Assembly (NCBI GenBank): GCA_027924585.1 | Contig: BSBM01000461.1 | Location: 10,107,001-10,171,000, forward strand | DNA: 64,000 bases | Source of the DNA: Larix kaempferi | Lineage: Eukaryota; Streptophyta; Pinopsida; Pinales; Pinaceae | Direction: 5' to 3' | In this document: positions 22,191 to 35,788 of the stretch, piece by piece | Layout: every line of letters begins with the position of its first letter | How positions within the stretch are numbered: the stretch's first letter is position 1 | Program-made: the position numbers and the translations under genes | The notes under the pieces: generated by a model | Told to the model about the DNA's origin: nothing | Databases searched by the model: none | Seen by the model: only the letters and a program-made list of their open reading frames with translations

Positions 22191-24060
22191 CTCTGTGTAG
22201 TTACCAGAATTTGTAGATCATTGTCTGTGTAGTTAGCTGGATATTCTCGGATTTCTTCAACGATTAAACCATTCTAATAGTTAATAATTAAGAGCCTATA
22301 ATCTTCCATAAACACCGAAATTTACCAACTTATTGACCTTTGTGATGTAAATTTTATCTTCAAAACACTAAGTTCAACACCAAAAATGAATTCAAAATTC
22401 AATTTCTTAGAGTACCATCAAAAAACCATCTATAATGCACAACTAGCCAGCACGTTTCAATATAATATTCATGTGTTATAATGCACAACTAGCCAGCACA
22501 TTTCAATATAATATTCATGTGTTGTAACTAGTTTGTACCTTTTGGACCATACTTTTTCTAATGGCTCACTTGACATGGTCATTTCTAAGTTGATTTCAAC
22601 AAACTTTCATTTCATCACTAGATCCCAATAAAAATAACCTAAAAACTTCAAAACGTAAAGCATTAACCACAGAATTTTGTTCCAAACTAGAGAGGAATTT
22701 GGAAGACAAAATGGGTTTGTTTGTAGGGGTTTTCTTAAAGTATCTAGTCTTGATGGATCCCTAAAAAAAAAATGCTTCATTGAAAATTATAATGGCGTGA
22801 ACAGAGGATGCCCGACCAATCATGTGAAACTGAATGCGTAACAAACACATCTAGTAGTGATCCGAAAATGGGTAAAACTCACTTTTCTTCATTCACGAAT
22901 ACTTAATCAAATTCTCAAATTCTCAATAATCATAAATAAATTGGAATAACAAATCAATTTCAATCTTCGACAATTTAGAGATTTCACAAAACACACATGA
23001 AAAACATACACAAACCAGAATTGTTAACGAAGTTCGTGAGGCCTCCTAACTACGTCTCTGGACTCATTGAAACTTTGAGTCGCTTCATTATCTCCTTCAA
23101 AGATTGGCTTTCATAAGTACAATTGCATGATCTTCACTTCAAGTGGCTCATTCCCATCTTGGGATTCCTTTCTCTTCCTCACCAAGAAGAACTAAGGCTC
23201 TCACATGAACTGAACTGTTTCTCCCATCTTGGGATGAAATTTCTTATACAAAGCTTACCAGAAAACTTTCTCCAACAGAATCCTACTTTCCTTCTCCAAA
23301 TGAGAGGATTTTATAGCCTTTACAGGATGATTACTCATCACATATGTTAAGGAGAATATCTCTCCCATGATCCCCTAAATTAGAATCAACAAACAACTTA
23401 AAGGATAGGTGGAGAAATGGTCTCATCTTTTTCCATGAAGATATCAACGCTCCCTTAGGACAAGGAAACCAATTGGTGAGGTGTATTTTCACATCTAATT
23501 AAATTTCCTTTATAAATTTAAAAGAGAATTTATAGGAGCACTTTCATATTTCCCCTTTTACATAGTTTTCATTGAACTTTCAATTTTAATGTGAAATACA
23601 CTTTGTTCAATGTCATATGAACATTTGTTGGAAAAACCTTATTTTTGTCAGTAATTTCAATCTGTAATTTCTTTCATATACGAAGTCCATTTGACCCCCT
23701 TCAAATCGCATTAGGAAGCTCTCTACAAGCTCTTCGTCAATTGAATACCTTTGATGCGAATGAAAACCTTCTGCATTCTTTGACTATGGAGATCCTCCTA
23801 GATCAGGTAGGCCCTCTCAATTTCATAAAATAATCTTTTACAAGTAAAATGCATCTATCCTCACCATTATGAAATAGTCTATCCTCCTCCTTGAGCGAGG
23901 ATTTTATTGCATTCAAGCAAGTTGGTTTTATAAGCCAAGAAGTACCAATTTGAGAGGATAATGCAGTTTCTAAAATAGCCATGCCATTAAAAAATTGGGT
24001 GATACGATGAGAGAGACAGGGGTCAATTAACTTAAAGATACCCATTATTTAGCATTCCTA
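22191..24060. other. Unrecognised noncoding stretch
   Basis: It holds a 46-bp tandem duplication, then sequence around 22.95-23.1 kb (gttaacgaagttcgtgagg) of a type often seen in LTR-element remnants; this is not proven. A minus-strand frame at 24045-23803 (80 codons) shows no domain I recognise. Confidence 0.35.
22431..22522. repeat. 46-bp tandem duplication
   Basis: tataatgcacaactagccag recurs exactly 46 bp apart (22431 and 22477), with a single mismatch noticed in the shared unit. Confidence 0.95.
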
Positions 24061-27000
24061 CTATAATGCCCCATTTTGACCTTATTAACTGAACTAATTT
24101 GCTTATTACTCTGAGACTTCGTAAGTTTGATGACACTATGGACATATGGTTTTATTATTTTGCACAGATTATATATATGTGTGTGATGTTAATGTTATGA
24201 ATTCTATTCACATTTTGATTATGTCTCTAGCATGCAAACTTACTACATGATGGGTATGTGGATACCGAGTTAAAAGTTATATGTTGAATGGATGGATATG
24301 ATAACAGGTTCATGGTACATAGAAATGAATTGCATTGCTTTTCATTAGTAATGAAATGTATATCCATGTCAATGATTGCACGATATTCTCAATTGTGTGT
24401 TTGGAGACTAACCTATATGTTAAGAGATCTAAGTGGTAGTTGGATCCTACGAGGAGGGAGTACCTCGAAGACATGGGTTCCAAAAGATAAATGGTATGCA
24501 ACTGATGCATTTTTTTTTAGCCTGAGTATTGTATTATTATCATCATGTATGGGTAGGTTTGGGGTTTCAGGAAATTCAACCGCCAAAATTGGTTATTTGA
24601 TGACAAAACCTGAGTACGATAGTCGCAACGCGGTAACTATGTCAAGGTAGACATAGCCTCTTATTCCATGGGAGGGGTGGAGGCATTGCCATAGTTTATC
24701 CTCCGAACTCGGAGTCATGAGAGGTTTGCGCTACACCTCACTCCACAAGGTGTGTGATGATGACTGGTGGGTACCTACTGGGGAAGCTTGGTCGATGTAG
24801 TCGACACTTCCTCTTATGGGTTCTAACTCGAACTGGTCATGGTGTGACACTTTAGCGTAGTCCAATAGAGGAAGGATATGATGTGGAAGTTAGTTGTGAA
24901 CTAGGTAGAAGGAGGTAGCTAGACATAGAAGTAAAAAGGAAAACATAATTCAGTGTATTGAAAACCTTTGATTGATTCTTTTGTCGTAATTCAGTATGTT
25001 ATGTTGTTTCATGTATTATAATAAATGGAGATAGTCATTGAAATTCTTATCTCGGTATGTATCGACTGATAGCTATTTATGTAATTATGTGGTATGCTTG
25101 TTTTAGTATTATTAGTGTACCTACACGAGGTATGGAAGCCATAGCTACGCTTACATAACTCGCCTATATAGGCTGGTATTAGTTATCTACTATGCTATTA
25201 CAGTTAAGCTCTAATGCATTGTGATTGTGAATAAATTCCATTGGGAATTAATTATTACATATGTAGTTATGCATTGATATAATTGCGTCAGGTTATAAAT
25301 GGAAGGTTTAATTGTGGTTAAGGTTAAGTATTAATCGTGGTCATCTTTAAAATAAATGCTAGTAAATGATTAAGAATATCATTATTAAAATAATTAATAA
25401 ATATTAATGAAGAGTACTAAATATTAATGATATCAATTACGTCATATTCGGTTTACTAATGATAATAGTGTAAATAGTATTGATAAGATTATTATTGACT
25501 TGATTAATAAATTGTAATGGGGTGTGATAATCATTGGGTGAATAATTAGTGGTACTAATAATTGATTAATGAACAATTGTTGTCAATTAATTAATTAATA
25601 GATCAGTATTGATTAAATACTGATTTTAATAAGCACTGGAGAGTGAATTGGTGATGTATACCATAGTAACAATCTAATATATTATCACATCTCATTGAAG
25701 TAAATAATGTTAAATATAAAAAAATTAACCGAACTTTAGAATTAATTAAGAATTATGTATAATTATTGATTGACAATAATTATTATCATAAAAGTAATGG
25801 AATATTTTGTTTAATAGAAATCATGCGTGAAACTTATCTCATTAAGCGGATAAAAGGGTAGGTGACCTATTGGGGGGAATTTAAATGACTTTCATTTAAT
25901 GTTGATAAGCCATGTTCAAATTGCCTCATTAATAAGGATAAGATTTAATATTTTAATGTTTAGGCGTACGAGGGACTTTTACGGTGGATAGGAAAACATG
26001 AATGAAAATTTATGGGGAGATAAAGGTAGTAATAGAGGGAATGGAGTCGAAAGGCGAGGGAGTTGGCAGAAGTGAAGATGATAGATAGGAGGAGGGGGAG
26101 TGAAGAAGGGGATTTTTTTTTACCAAGGAAGAAATTTAGAAGAGGAGACTAAAATTCATGAAGGGGAGAACTACAGGATTGGTTGGATTGTGCGGTACTC
26201 AGGTTTTGGGATCGGGGGTCCAAGAAGCAACTCTTGGAGCTGGGTGGTCAGCTAGACTATCCTAGTTGGTAGACAGGAAGATCAAGTTTAGGTGATTGAG
26301 TACTCTAAGGGTTTGGGGTTTTCTTTTACAGGTATTTTATTTCTTTATTGTTGTCGTTTTATTTATATGTGGAAGGAGGTGGAACACTAATTTAATTCAA
26401 TGAATAATATGTTGTGTAATTTAATTCTTACATGTATTGAAAATTTTGATCTATACCTACAATTACCTCATATTTTAATTGTTTTCTACTTGAACATGAG
26501 ACATATTAACTTAGAATGACACAGAAGCAAATACAGACAAGTAGTCAACAAGTTAGAGTAGCTAAATAAACCAATGGATTTAGAAAAGATGTTTTGAGCA
26601 AACCAATGACTTATTTAGGTCCCTACACCTACCATGAAATGAATCTATATATCCACATCATGACTATTAAATCTGTGCATATAAAATTTTTCCATAAACG
26701 TTAAATTAAGTAAAGACATAATAGCAGATATCAACCATGGAATTCATATACAAATGAGAAACTTATCTTTTTTAACAAAAATAGTCCTCCAATTGATTGT
26801 AGATGAAGGATGTTCCTCCTAGGAGTAGGATCTCTATCACACCATTTCTTTCTACGGTAAAGTCTTCCCTGATTTGGGGCTATTAATCTATAACAACCCC
26901 AAATATTGAAAATGCACAAAATTTTTTAAAAAATCAATATGCTCATAAGGAAACTAAATCTTTTGTAATACTTAAATCATGATGAAATATTCAATGGTTT

Positions 27001-28079
27001 GAACAGCACTTTCATAATTTCACTACTCTGTCTTTCATCATACCTGAATGAATACATGGGAAAAATTCATGGATTATAAACTGAAGTACTTATAATAGAA
27101 AGTATTTCTTTATTTGTTACTACAACCAAAGCAATTTCAAAATATTACTGACTCATTGTATTCAATCTCAATTATTTCATTTCCCATACATAACAACTCT
27201 TTTCCTTACCATACCCTTTAATTTTAGGACATTCAACATACCATTCAATGCAAACTTAACTATTATACAAATGATCAATGACCTCATCATCACTATGATC
27301 ACAACAAATTCATAATAATATAGACCATTTTTGAAAATTTCATACTAAGTATCCCTATGAGTTTACTTCCTACCTTAAACTCTTTTCTCATGTACAAACT
27401 ATCTATCATCAATTAATATATATCACCAAATGCACAAGTCCATTCTTCATGGATCATCTTTATACCCATGGTCTTAAATGTTTTATATATATGTTTATAT
27501 AGCTATATATGGATATAATCCTATCTGCATAAAATCATTACTTTTATATATATCAAACAAAACTTAAAATAGCTTTTAACCATAAAAAAAAATTAGTAAA
27601 GGGATCGAAGCTAAGAGAACAATTTTAATCATCCATTGAAATCATAACCCCCGGTTACACATAGATATCGTGGATCAATCCAATGAATACTTCATCAACA
27701 TAATAAACAACATTAATTCGGAGAGATGGGTAATGGATCCACTATCTGTTAAGCAAACAATTCATCGTGGATTAAGAGGCAATGTCTCCTAATAAGGGAT
27801 CAACTTAAATGTACCTTCCACAGGATAAACAAGGGGGAGGTGCAATGAGCTAATTGCATGCCTCAATTCCACTAATAAAACAAGATTGTTTACAAGTAAA
27901 CATTTACTTCCAAGATTGATTGTCCCTCTGTTCTATGCCATGTAGGCAGAGGTTGACTAATAATTACACAAAGTCTCATTAAGATAATATATACCAAACA
28001 AAAATTAAGCATTCGATTTCATTAATAAATAGTGGATTGTGTTTCCAATTAGACTAGCAGATAACCAATCATTCCACTC
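24061..28079. other. AT-rich noncoding stretch
   Basis: No gene supported. 25.2-25.8 kb is dominated by ATTAAT/TAATTA words. 24.65-24.9 kb is GC-richer, with 'ggggaagcttggtcgatgt' and similar, and may be part of an old LTR. The motif ataacaaccccaa at 26890-26902 resembles the inverted start of some plant LTRs, but I found no partner. Confidence 0.35.
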
Positions 28080-28730
28080 TAGTAGAATCGATCTCTCACT
28101 CTTTTAAAAAGAGAATTAAAATGCCTATGTTTACATAAAGGATCGATCTCCATATATGATAAATCCCTTATCTAGACAAAGAATACATATTTAAACGTTT
28201 TCTCAAAGGGTCGATCTCCAGAGAGAGTCGATCTCTGTAATTCAAGGACAACATATAAAATCGAAACACATAAAAAGAGAATCTAATCCCATAAAGGATC
28301 GACCTCTTAACTTTTTTAAAACATCAATTCGGATATCCACCATAAACACAAAATCGATCTCCATAGAGAATCGACCTGCTAAATTTTAAACAACAATTAA
28401 AATGTTTATCATGAAGGGAGGATTGATCTCTTTCAAGGATTGACCTGTTAACTTTTGCATAGAACATTTAAACCGATGGTTGATCTTTGTTGAGGATCGA
28501 CCTCTTATCGTTTTCACAGAGAATACCTAAAAATCATTTAAACAAAGGATCAATCTTTGTAGAGAATCGGCCTCTTAATATTTTGTAAAGATAAATATAT
28601 CAAACAAAAACAGAGGATTGATCTTTGTAGAGTATCGATCCATTAAATATTTGACAATAAATAAAATGTACACATTAACTAGAGGATTGATCCCCGTAGA
28701 GAATTGATCTCTCCCATTAAAATGTCTCAA
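28080..28730. repeat. Array of GATCGATC-type imperfect inverted repeats
   Basis: About nine units spaced 60-90 bp have the form aggatYgatct, then Nn, then tagagaatcgacctc and 'ttaa'. The two arms of each unit (GATCGATCTC and GA-ATCGACC) can pair imperfectly. Cores occur near 28089, 28141, 28208, 28299, 28353, 28428, 28484, 28548, 28615 and 28685. Spacers are AT-rich and not conserved. Confidence 0.75.
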
Positions 28731-29555
28731 CACAATAATATATAACCAAATAAAGGAATTAGACATGATTACTTAGAAGAAGATCACACCATAGAGCTAT
28801 AACTTCAAACGATTCGCCTCAATAGATATATTTATCACAGAGATTGCTGGAAACGATACCCATAGGGGTTTGTTTCTATCATAGAGACTACATAAAATAT
28901 TTGTTGACTGAATCAATCCGCAGGAACCTCAATTTAGGTCTAAATCATATCGATATAAATAATTCATCCACTGCATTCATCACACTAATGAAAAAGAACC
29001 AAACATTTCACACAAGATTCAATACCATAACTCACAAAGTTTTGATACGTACATGATTTCGGTCCAACATACGTTATTAACACAATGTACATTGTTCATA
29101 TTTAATGAATGTGAAGATGCAATAAGGATATTATTCCATCGTCCTGCACATGCATTACTCATAAAAGAGCACACAGTCTATAGCGTTTTTCCTGGGTTTC
29201 AATCCCACACTTTACATTATCATAAAATTACATAGAGTTCTCATCAACGGATTGTACAGAGTTATAATACAAAAAAATCAAAAATTTATTATTAGAACCA
29301 GTTATAGGATCTTCGATCCGCACAACTCATGTTATATTAATATAGTACATAAATCCTATACGGATTTACCTCAACCCATCGCAATCAGATTCAACCTACT
29401 GGCATATGTAAAACAGAGTGTATAAAATAAAACAAAGCACATGATATATCCATATTTGTGATATGTATACATATGTAACATAATGCAATATTTTCCCAAC
29501 TTAGAGAATCAAAACAAAGTATATAGGTACATATAACAGTCGTATTATACTTCAA

Positions 29556-29590
<35 letters not shown>

Positions 29591-31142
29591 ACAGAGTGAT
29601 GTAATCCAAGTTATGCCACCATAGCTTGTATATGTAATAAAAAATAAACTACAATAATATATGCCATTCACAACTCATTGGTTCATAAGAAAAATTACAC
29701 TTACTTGAAATAATGCGAATGAAAATATGGAGAATCAGTTCCTCCCAACCATATAAGAGAGTAGCACAACTACCATCTCAACTCCACCCCCTATTTGGAT
29801 CACCACCAAGAACACTAGAACTAACAAGTAAATATTCCACGCAACACTCTCTCTCGGAGTCTGTAACAAGGTTAGTGATAGACTTACAAAAAAGAGAAAG
29901 ACTCAACACATGCACTCATAGAAAAATTTCTTGTGCACAACACAACATCCTGTGCTTTTTCAATGCACCAATTTATAGTTTTTTCCCAGGTCTTATGTAG
30001 TCCCAATCAAATCTCATTCAATCCTTCAATCCCTATCGTTTAGTATATTGTTTGGTAGTTGAGATTTTAGATTGTATTTGATTGGTAAAATATCTCTTTC
30101 TTTACTGAGTTCTCCAAGTCTCTTTCTTTTTATTAATAATAAAAATAATAATTGTTGTGCAAAGTATCACTCACATCCTATGTGAGTATTTTTGAGTTTT
30201 TAAATAACTCTTACAAATAATAAATTGTTTCGACATATTTCTCAAAACTTTTAAATCAAAATAAATAAGAATGTCTTGGGGTATCGCATAATCCACAAGG
30301 GTGAAGCTTCCCAAGCCTACTACTCGACCACAACTTATACAACAATCTAGTGCAAAAATACCCTACAAATTTGTCCCAATCCAATAGTACTCATCCCCCA
30401 TTATCCTACACAACACAAGGATTGGGAGCCCATTCATTGTACCTCAATCCCTCAAGCTATCCCCATTCCCTTCTAGTTCTCCAACACAAGCTAGTTGAGG
30501 AGTCTTTGTGATGGGGATCCAAGGACCTCAATTGCAGGATAGGTTTCTCTCACATTGGAACCACTCCCATTAGCACTAGTTTTCCACATTAATTAACATG
30601 AACAATTATGAAAGTTCTAGTTTTCATCTCTTCAGTTCCATCATGAAGGCCCCTTCCCCAAAAGGATAGTCATTGATTAATGATAGAAGTACTGACGAAA
30701 TAACCTTAATTTCCCACTTTTTATATGCATACTCAAAACTACCCATGTGGCACTCATGAGGAGCCTAGTTTCCCATCTAATCCAAGCTTAGGATAATATA
30801 ATCAATAAATGTTAATTAAGCCCCTCTCATAAACATGCATGTATGGAGCTTAGGATAAACTCACTATCTAAGGTTTTTAAGTAGGGATACTGACTTTAGT
30901 TAGTACGTCACTAGGATCATTCCCACCTTGGAACCTCTTTCACTTCCCCCTCGTGTGGAATCATAGTCCCTCCATATCTTATTCATCATTTTCCATCTAC
31001 TTTTTTCAAGGATTTTATATTAAATATCAAAAGTATTCATTTACAACAACTTTGGTCATCCTAGAATGTTTATATATAACCTCTAGACATTCCATCATTA
31101 CATTCTCGGGTAAAACATGAGGTGTTACTATAGTATTTTACC
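28731..31142. other. AT-rich noncoding stretch
   Basis: No gene supported. The stretch includes the AC/TA microsatellite. At 31.10-31.13 kb 'aaaacatgaggtgttacta' reads on the minus strand like the start of a plant LTR (AACACCTCATG), but no matching second LTR was found. Confidence 0.35.
29556..29590. repeat. (AC)n(TA)n microsatellite
   Basis: About 12 AC/CA units are followed directly by five TA units. Confidence 0.97.
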
Positions 31143-32850
31143 TTACTAAATTCTACACTTCTTACAAAATTTATTGGACTCATTTGTACATAGCTCTCCA
31201 ACATTATACGTCATCAACACCTTTATTTTATTCTCTTCTTGTTTTTCTACAAGATATTTAATCTCTTTAAATTTACTAAAAACTTCATACTTATTACAGA
31301 AGAAATAAACCCATGTGTTTCTAGAGAAATCATAAATGAATGAAACATAATATATAGATTTTCCTAGTAATGAAATAGGAAGAGGTCCGAACACATCATT
31401 GTTATTATTTACAAGAATCATTTTTCTCTTGTAGCACCATATGCAAATATTAACCAATTTTTTTTCCATATATGCAATGTTCACATAAATCAAAATCTAA
31501 TGAGAAATCTAACATATCATTTTCCATACCTTTACCATTTAATTCTCAAAGGCCCTTCTCTCCAATATTTCCCAATCTCCAATGCCATATCATTCTCTTG
31601 TCTACAAGGACAATAAGGATCCAATCTTCTTCAATGTTATCCTCAAGAACAACAAAACTATACACCTATCATTAAAAGTGCTTCCGTAGGAAGTTCTAAT
31701 CTAAACTCCCTACATGTCATCAACATCATTTCTCTTGGAACCATCTTGCATGTTTCATTTTCAAATAAAGTATGCACACATGTATCATCCATCTTGCTTA
31801 TAGATATCAATTTTTTGGCTAGATCTAGAATGTCTAAAACCCCAGGATGAGTTTTAATCATTCCACCTTTGAGAAGTATCTTGACCCTTCCAATTCCTAT
31901 CATTTTGGTTGTCAATCCATATCCTAGAAAAAAATTACCTATGTTGTATTTTTTATATTCAAAAAACAAGTCCTTGTGCGGAGTCATATGAAATGAAGTC
32001 CCTGAGTCAATCAACCATACATCATGATTTGTATGTGTACTTGTAGGTTCCAAGTAAACATCATGTCCTTCTTATGTAGAGGGTTATGTTTTTCGTAGAA
32101 GCAGCATCATCATATCCCTTACTTTTATCAATCTCTTAGATTTGCAATTTTTCTTATAGTTCCCATCTTTACCACATTTTCGTCATTTATTTTCAACTTT
32201 TCCTAGAGATTTAGATCTATTCTAAACTTAGATATACCCCCATAACACTTATTTTTCCTCTTTTCAAAATGATATCTCATAGATAAAAAATAATATGCCA
32301 CACCCTCCATGGGTGTTTGTCCCATTTTCCTTAGCAAAAAGGATGCAACTACATCCTCAAACTTAAAGGATTGACTAGCAGTAACAATTCTACAACTAGA
32401 TTGTCCCAAGTGTCTGGAAAAGAACATAGCAACATAATACACTTATATTTTTCCTCCATCTTAATACAACAAAGACTAGTTGACTTACCAAAGTATTAAA
32501 GGTTTTTAGATGATCAACCATCCTAAGATGAAACAACTTATTTAAAAGAAATATTATATTCACCAATGAATTTAATTGATACAAATACCCCAGCTTATCC
32601 CATATCTTCCTTGCATTGTATTCTCTAGATATGTTCAACAACAATAAATCTGAGAGGCATAGTTGAATCATTCTTATTGTTTTTCTCTCTAGATTTAACC
32701 AATCTTTTTATAACATACTAGTGGGAGTTGTACCTAGATCCATAACATTCCAGCAATCTTTGTCCATAAGAACATCTTCTATCTTCATCTTCCATTTAAT
32801 TCAAGTCTCTAGCATTAAAATTATTGATTTATATTCTTAAGCTATTTGTC
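31143..32850 (-). pseudogene. Degenerate Ty1/copia gag-pol fragment
   Basis: On the minus strand, from high to low coordinates, several parts of a copia polyprotein can be read. They are a Gag start (MEDVLMDKDCW-like, near 32790), a Gag middle (ARKIWDKLGYLYQ, FNTLVSQL), and a damaged zinc knuckle (CGKDGNYKKNC near 32150-32190, with the usual His replaced). They continue with a protease (WLIDSGTSFHMTPHKDLF, 32053-31658) and an integrase core (GPLPISLLG, then DFSRNTWVYFF, 31493-31146). There are several frameshifts and stops. RT, RNase H and LTRs are absent. The high-coordinate side is followed closely by the LTR at 33013, so a later element may have inserted into it. It belongs to a different copia family from the 5539-11703 element. 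Confidence 0.88.
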
Positions 32851-33012
32851 ATTTTCCTTTCACAAGATTTATTGTGCAAAGCTCCAACTCTAACACAAGC
32901 TTATCCCAAACCCAGGATATCCTTCTAATCTAGGTAGATAATAGTTTCCACCCATTTATTCCACCAATATAAATAGTCCTCCATCTTCTTGGAAATTTTC
33001 TACATCTTTTCA

Positions 33013-35117
33013 TGTCATGTCCCCAAATTTTTCATTGGGTCACAATGGCCTAAGCCCCTTGGCCATACTCATGATAGTTTGTCAAATTGATGCATATTCA
33101 AATAGAATGATGTCCAAGTTAGTAATAATGTAAAATTAGATCCAAATAGACAAGGTGGATCACATTAAGAGAAATCCCAATTCAAAGTTTGTAATATACC
33201 CATCCAAATGAACTATCATGGAGGAAAATTACTAGCTCCCTAGGTTGGGGGTGGAAGCATTAAAAGTTGGAATAAGGGAGTTACAAGACCCAAAATGACC
33301 TTATACTTACAAATTCATATTAAATGGGTCAAACACATAATAATAAAAGTAAAATAAGGTGGCATTGGATCATGAGGGCACATAAGAGGTTGTGGGACCC
33401 ACATGTGGCAAGCTTCCCCACTACACTTGGCATTATTCTCTCACCAATTCAAGTTCTAGATGAAGGGTAAAATACTTGGGGGATTTGAATAGGTATTATT
33501 CATGGCATGAATCATGTAAGGTCGAATTGGAGTGGAAGAGAAACGACCATGGAAGAGGAAGAGGCATCTTAGAAGAATGGTGGTACTTCGAGCTAGATTC
33601 CCTAACTCCTATGACAACAACGATGAACTTTCTATGAAAATTATGCCAAATTCCAGACCTGATCACTGCCATATGACATATATGACATGTCAAGCCTAAA
33701 CATAGCCTCCAAGACAGCACACAAGGGATTTATGGCAGCCAAGACGATTTCCCATTCGAATTGAGGGATGATGGAGACTAGGAATTGTTGGACAAGTGGC
33801 ACACATTGGAATCTCTTCCGAACTTCAGTTTGCATGAGGATTTTGGAAGCAATTCGAACCATGGAGGACTTGAGAATTTTGTAAAATACAATAGCAAATA
33901 AGGAAATGGGATTTCGATCATTTCTCATTTTGCAAATTGGAGAGCATAGATTGTCCATGCTAGTGGAGTGTTTACTCTACATTCCTTAGTACCAATTTCG
34001 AGGCTGCAACATTGCCATCCTAATTGGAAATTGAAGAGGCCATTCATACCTTTCATTTGGAGTTACAATGGATTCATTTGTTTCATGTTGAAGGTGCAAT
34101 TCTTCTGATGGTCTCCTCTTCTTCAACTTGCTCCCACATCTCTTCCAATTTTCTCTCTATATTCTTGCTCTTGGAGGAAGGGCGCACATGGAGATATATT
34201 AATCTCTTTGGGAGAGTCCAAGGGGCCCCATTTATTTGTAAGATGATTTAAACACTCTGTATTTTATGCTCATATATACCTCATATCTAAAATCCAAGTG
34301 AAACCATGTAATAATGCCAAACTATGTATGAATGGTGCCATATTTCCATATATCTTGTGGAGAGAGCTTGAAGTTTTTTGGTATCTAATCGTATCAGTAA
34401 ATATATGTGTATTTATTTCTATTTAGAGAGACATTAATATACTGAATAATTTTCACGCACCTTATGAAATTCCTTGTAACATTTCTCTCAAATTTCATAG
34501 CAAGTTATAGCGGTTTTCTCTCATTTCCCCCTATGTTAAGACATGTTTACAAATCTCTAATTTATGGGAGTTTCAACCACCTTTAGGAACTGATTAATGA
34601 TGCATTTGGGTGCCCATTGAAGTAATATAACTAATCCATGTCTCTATTCTGAAATTTTGGAGGTTCGTACTGCATTTGGGAAGCCTTTAGTGACCTCTAC
34701 CCTTGGGGATTTGAACCTCAAATTTACTAGCAAATTTCCCTATTTTCTCTTGAACTTAAATGAATGTTGCATAAGTATTTTTATAGTGTATAAAAAAATA
34801 TTAGGATCATTTTTATGTCCTAATAGCTTTCAAGCATTCTCATACCCAATTTGAAATCCTTAGAATACTTTTGGAGCCATCTACCGTTGGGAGTTTCAAC
34901 ATCGATTTTCCTAGTAATTTTTCATTTCATTCTCTGATTGTAAATGCAAGTTGATGAAGTATTTAGAAAGTTTCCAAGCGTATAATATCTTAATTAGTGT
35001 GTCATAATACACCTCAATCCACTATGTACATAATTCAAAACCATTTTGGATCATTTGGGATAGTTTGGAGTTTCACTAGTCCAAGATTCAAAAATTGGCC
35101 AAATTGGGGATATTACA
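33013..35117 (+). repeat. 5' LTR of the non-autonomous element
   Basis: It runs from TGTCATGTCCCC to ATTACA and is long (2105 bp). Small frames inside it on either strand (for example near 33.5-33.9 kb) are not supported as genes. Several loosely repeated 'gggagtttcaac' blocks occur at 34.57-34.9 kb. Confidence 0.7.
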
Positions 35118-35118
35118 G

Positions 35119-35130
35119 TGGTATCAGAGC
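35119..35130 (+). other. Primer binding site (initiator Met-tRNA)
   Basis: TGGTATCAGAGC lies one base after the inferred LTR end. Confidence 0.9.
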
Positions 35131-35183
35131 ATGGTCCTTGCACCTATTTATTAATATCATACATTGAAGAATAATTTGAATCC

Positions 35184-35723
35184 ATGTCTTTTTCAAATTT
35201 AAATTATGAGCAATATGAGGAGGATTATTCTTTCTATGCCTCAAAGGAAAATGATTTCTATGAGCAGTATGATGATGACTACGATGAGAAATATGAGGAA
35301 GATAATGTCCAGGAGGTACCTTCTACAAGTATATCCCAGCATATCACATTTGGAAGAATAAATGATATTTATTCGTATAGCCATGTGTATGGAGAAGATA
35401 TATGTTCCACAATCAAAGATCAGTTTTTCGGGGAGCATGAAAGGATTAAAAATCAGCCTATTTGTGAGAAGAGTAGTGAAATATCCGAAGCTTCATGGAA
35501 CGCATGTGTTTCCTATTTGAAGATAATTTTTGGGACTTCTTCAAAAAGCGGCTCCAAATATCTTGATCCTAAGGAAACCAAGGGGCAATATGCATCAACT
35601 TGCCTTAAGGAGAGAAATGAGGAGACCGATGAGCCACCTAGTTCTGAAATAGGCGAGGTAGAAGAAGGATTACATAAAGAGGATCGAAATTCACTCCCAA
35701 GTGACTCTAAAAAATATGAATAA
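35184..35723 (+). CDS. Acidic hypothetical protein in the non-autonomous element
   Basis: A 179-codon frame begins 54 bp after the PBS, where an element's first ORF is expected, with ATG at 35184. The product opens with a striking Tyr/Glu/Asp-rich segment (YEQYEEDYSFYA, then YEQYDDDYDEKYEED) and is acidic and polar throughout, with no zinc knuckle, Gag core or membrane segment that I recognise. It may stand in for Gag or be a captured or degenerate host sequence. It ends at TAA 35721. Related frames follow in a different register. Whether it is expressed is unknown. Confidence 0.5.
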   Translation: MSFSNLNYEQYEEDYSFYASKENDFYEQYDDDYDEKYEEDNVQEVPSTSISQHITFGRINDIYSYSHVYGEDICSTIKDQFFGEHERIKNQPICEKSSEISEASWNACVSYLKIIFGTSSKSGSKYLDPKETKGQYASTCLKERNEETDEPPSSEIGEVEEGLHKEDRNSLPSDSKKYE

Positions 35724-35788
35724 AAATCACATGAGAATGAATAAGGCTCTATTGAAATATTGAATATCATTTCGAGACACTTTCTACA

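Noticed and set aside
24288-24650. 120-codon plus-strand frame
   Set aside because: No recognisable domain and no supporting splice or promoter context.
33496-33958. Minus-strand frames of 74 and 105 codons
   Set aside because: They lie inside the inferred LTR of the 33013 element and overlap in different frames.
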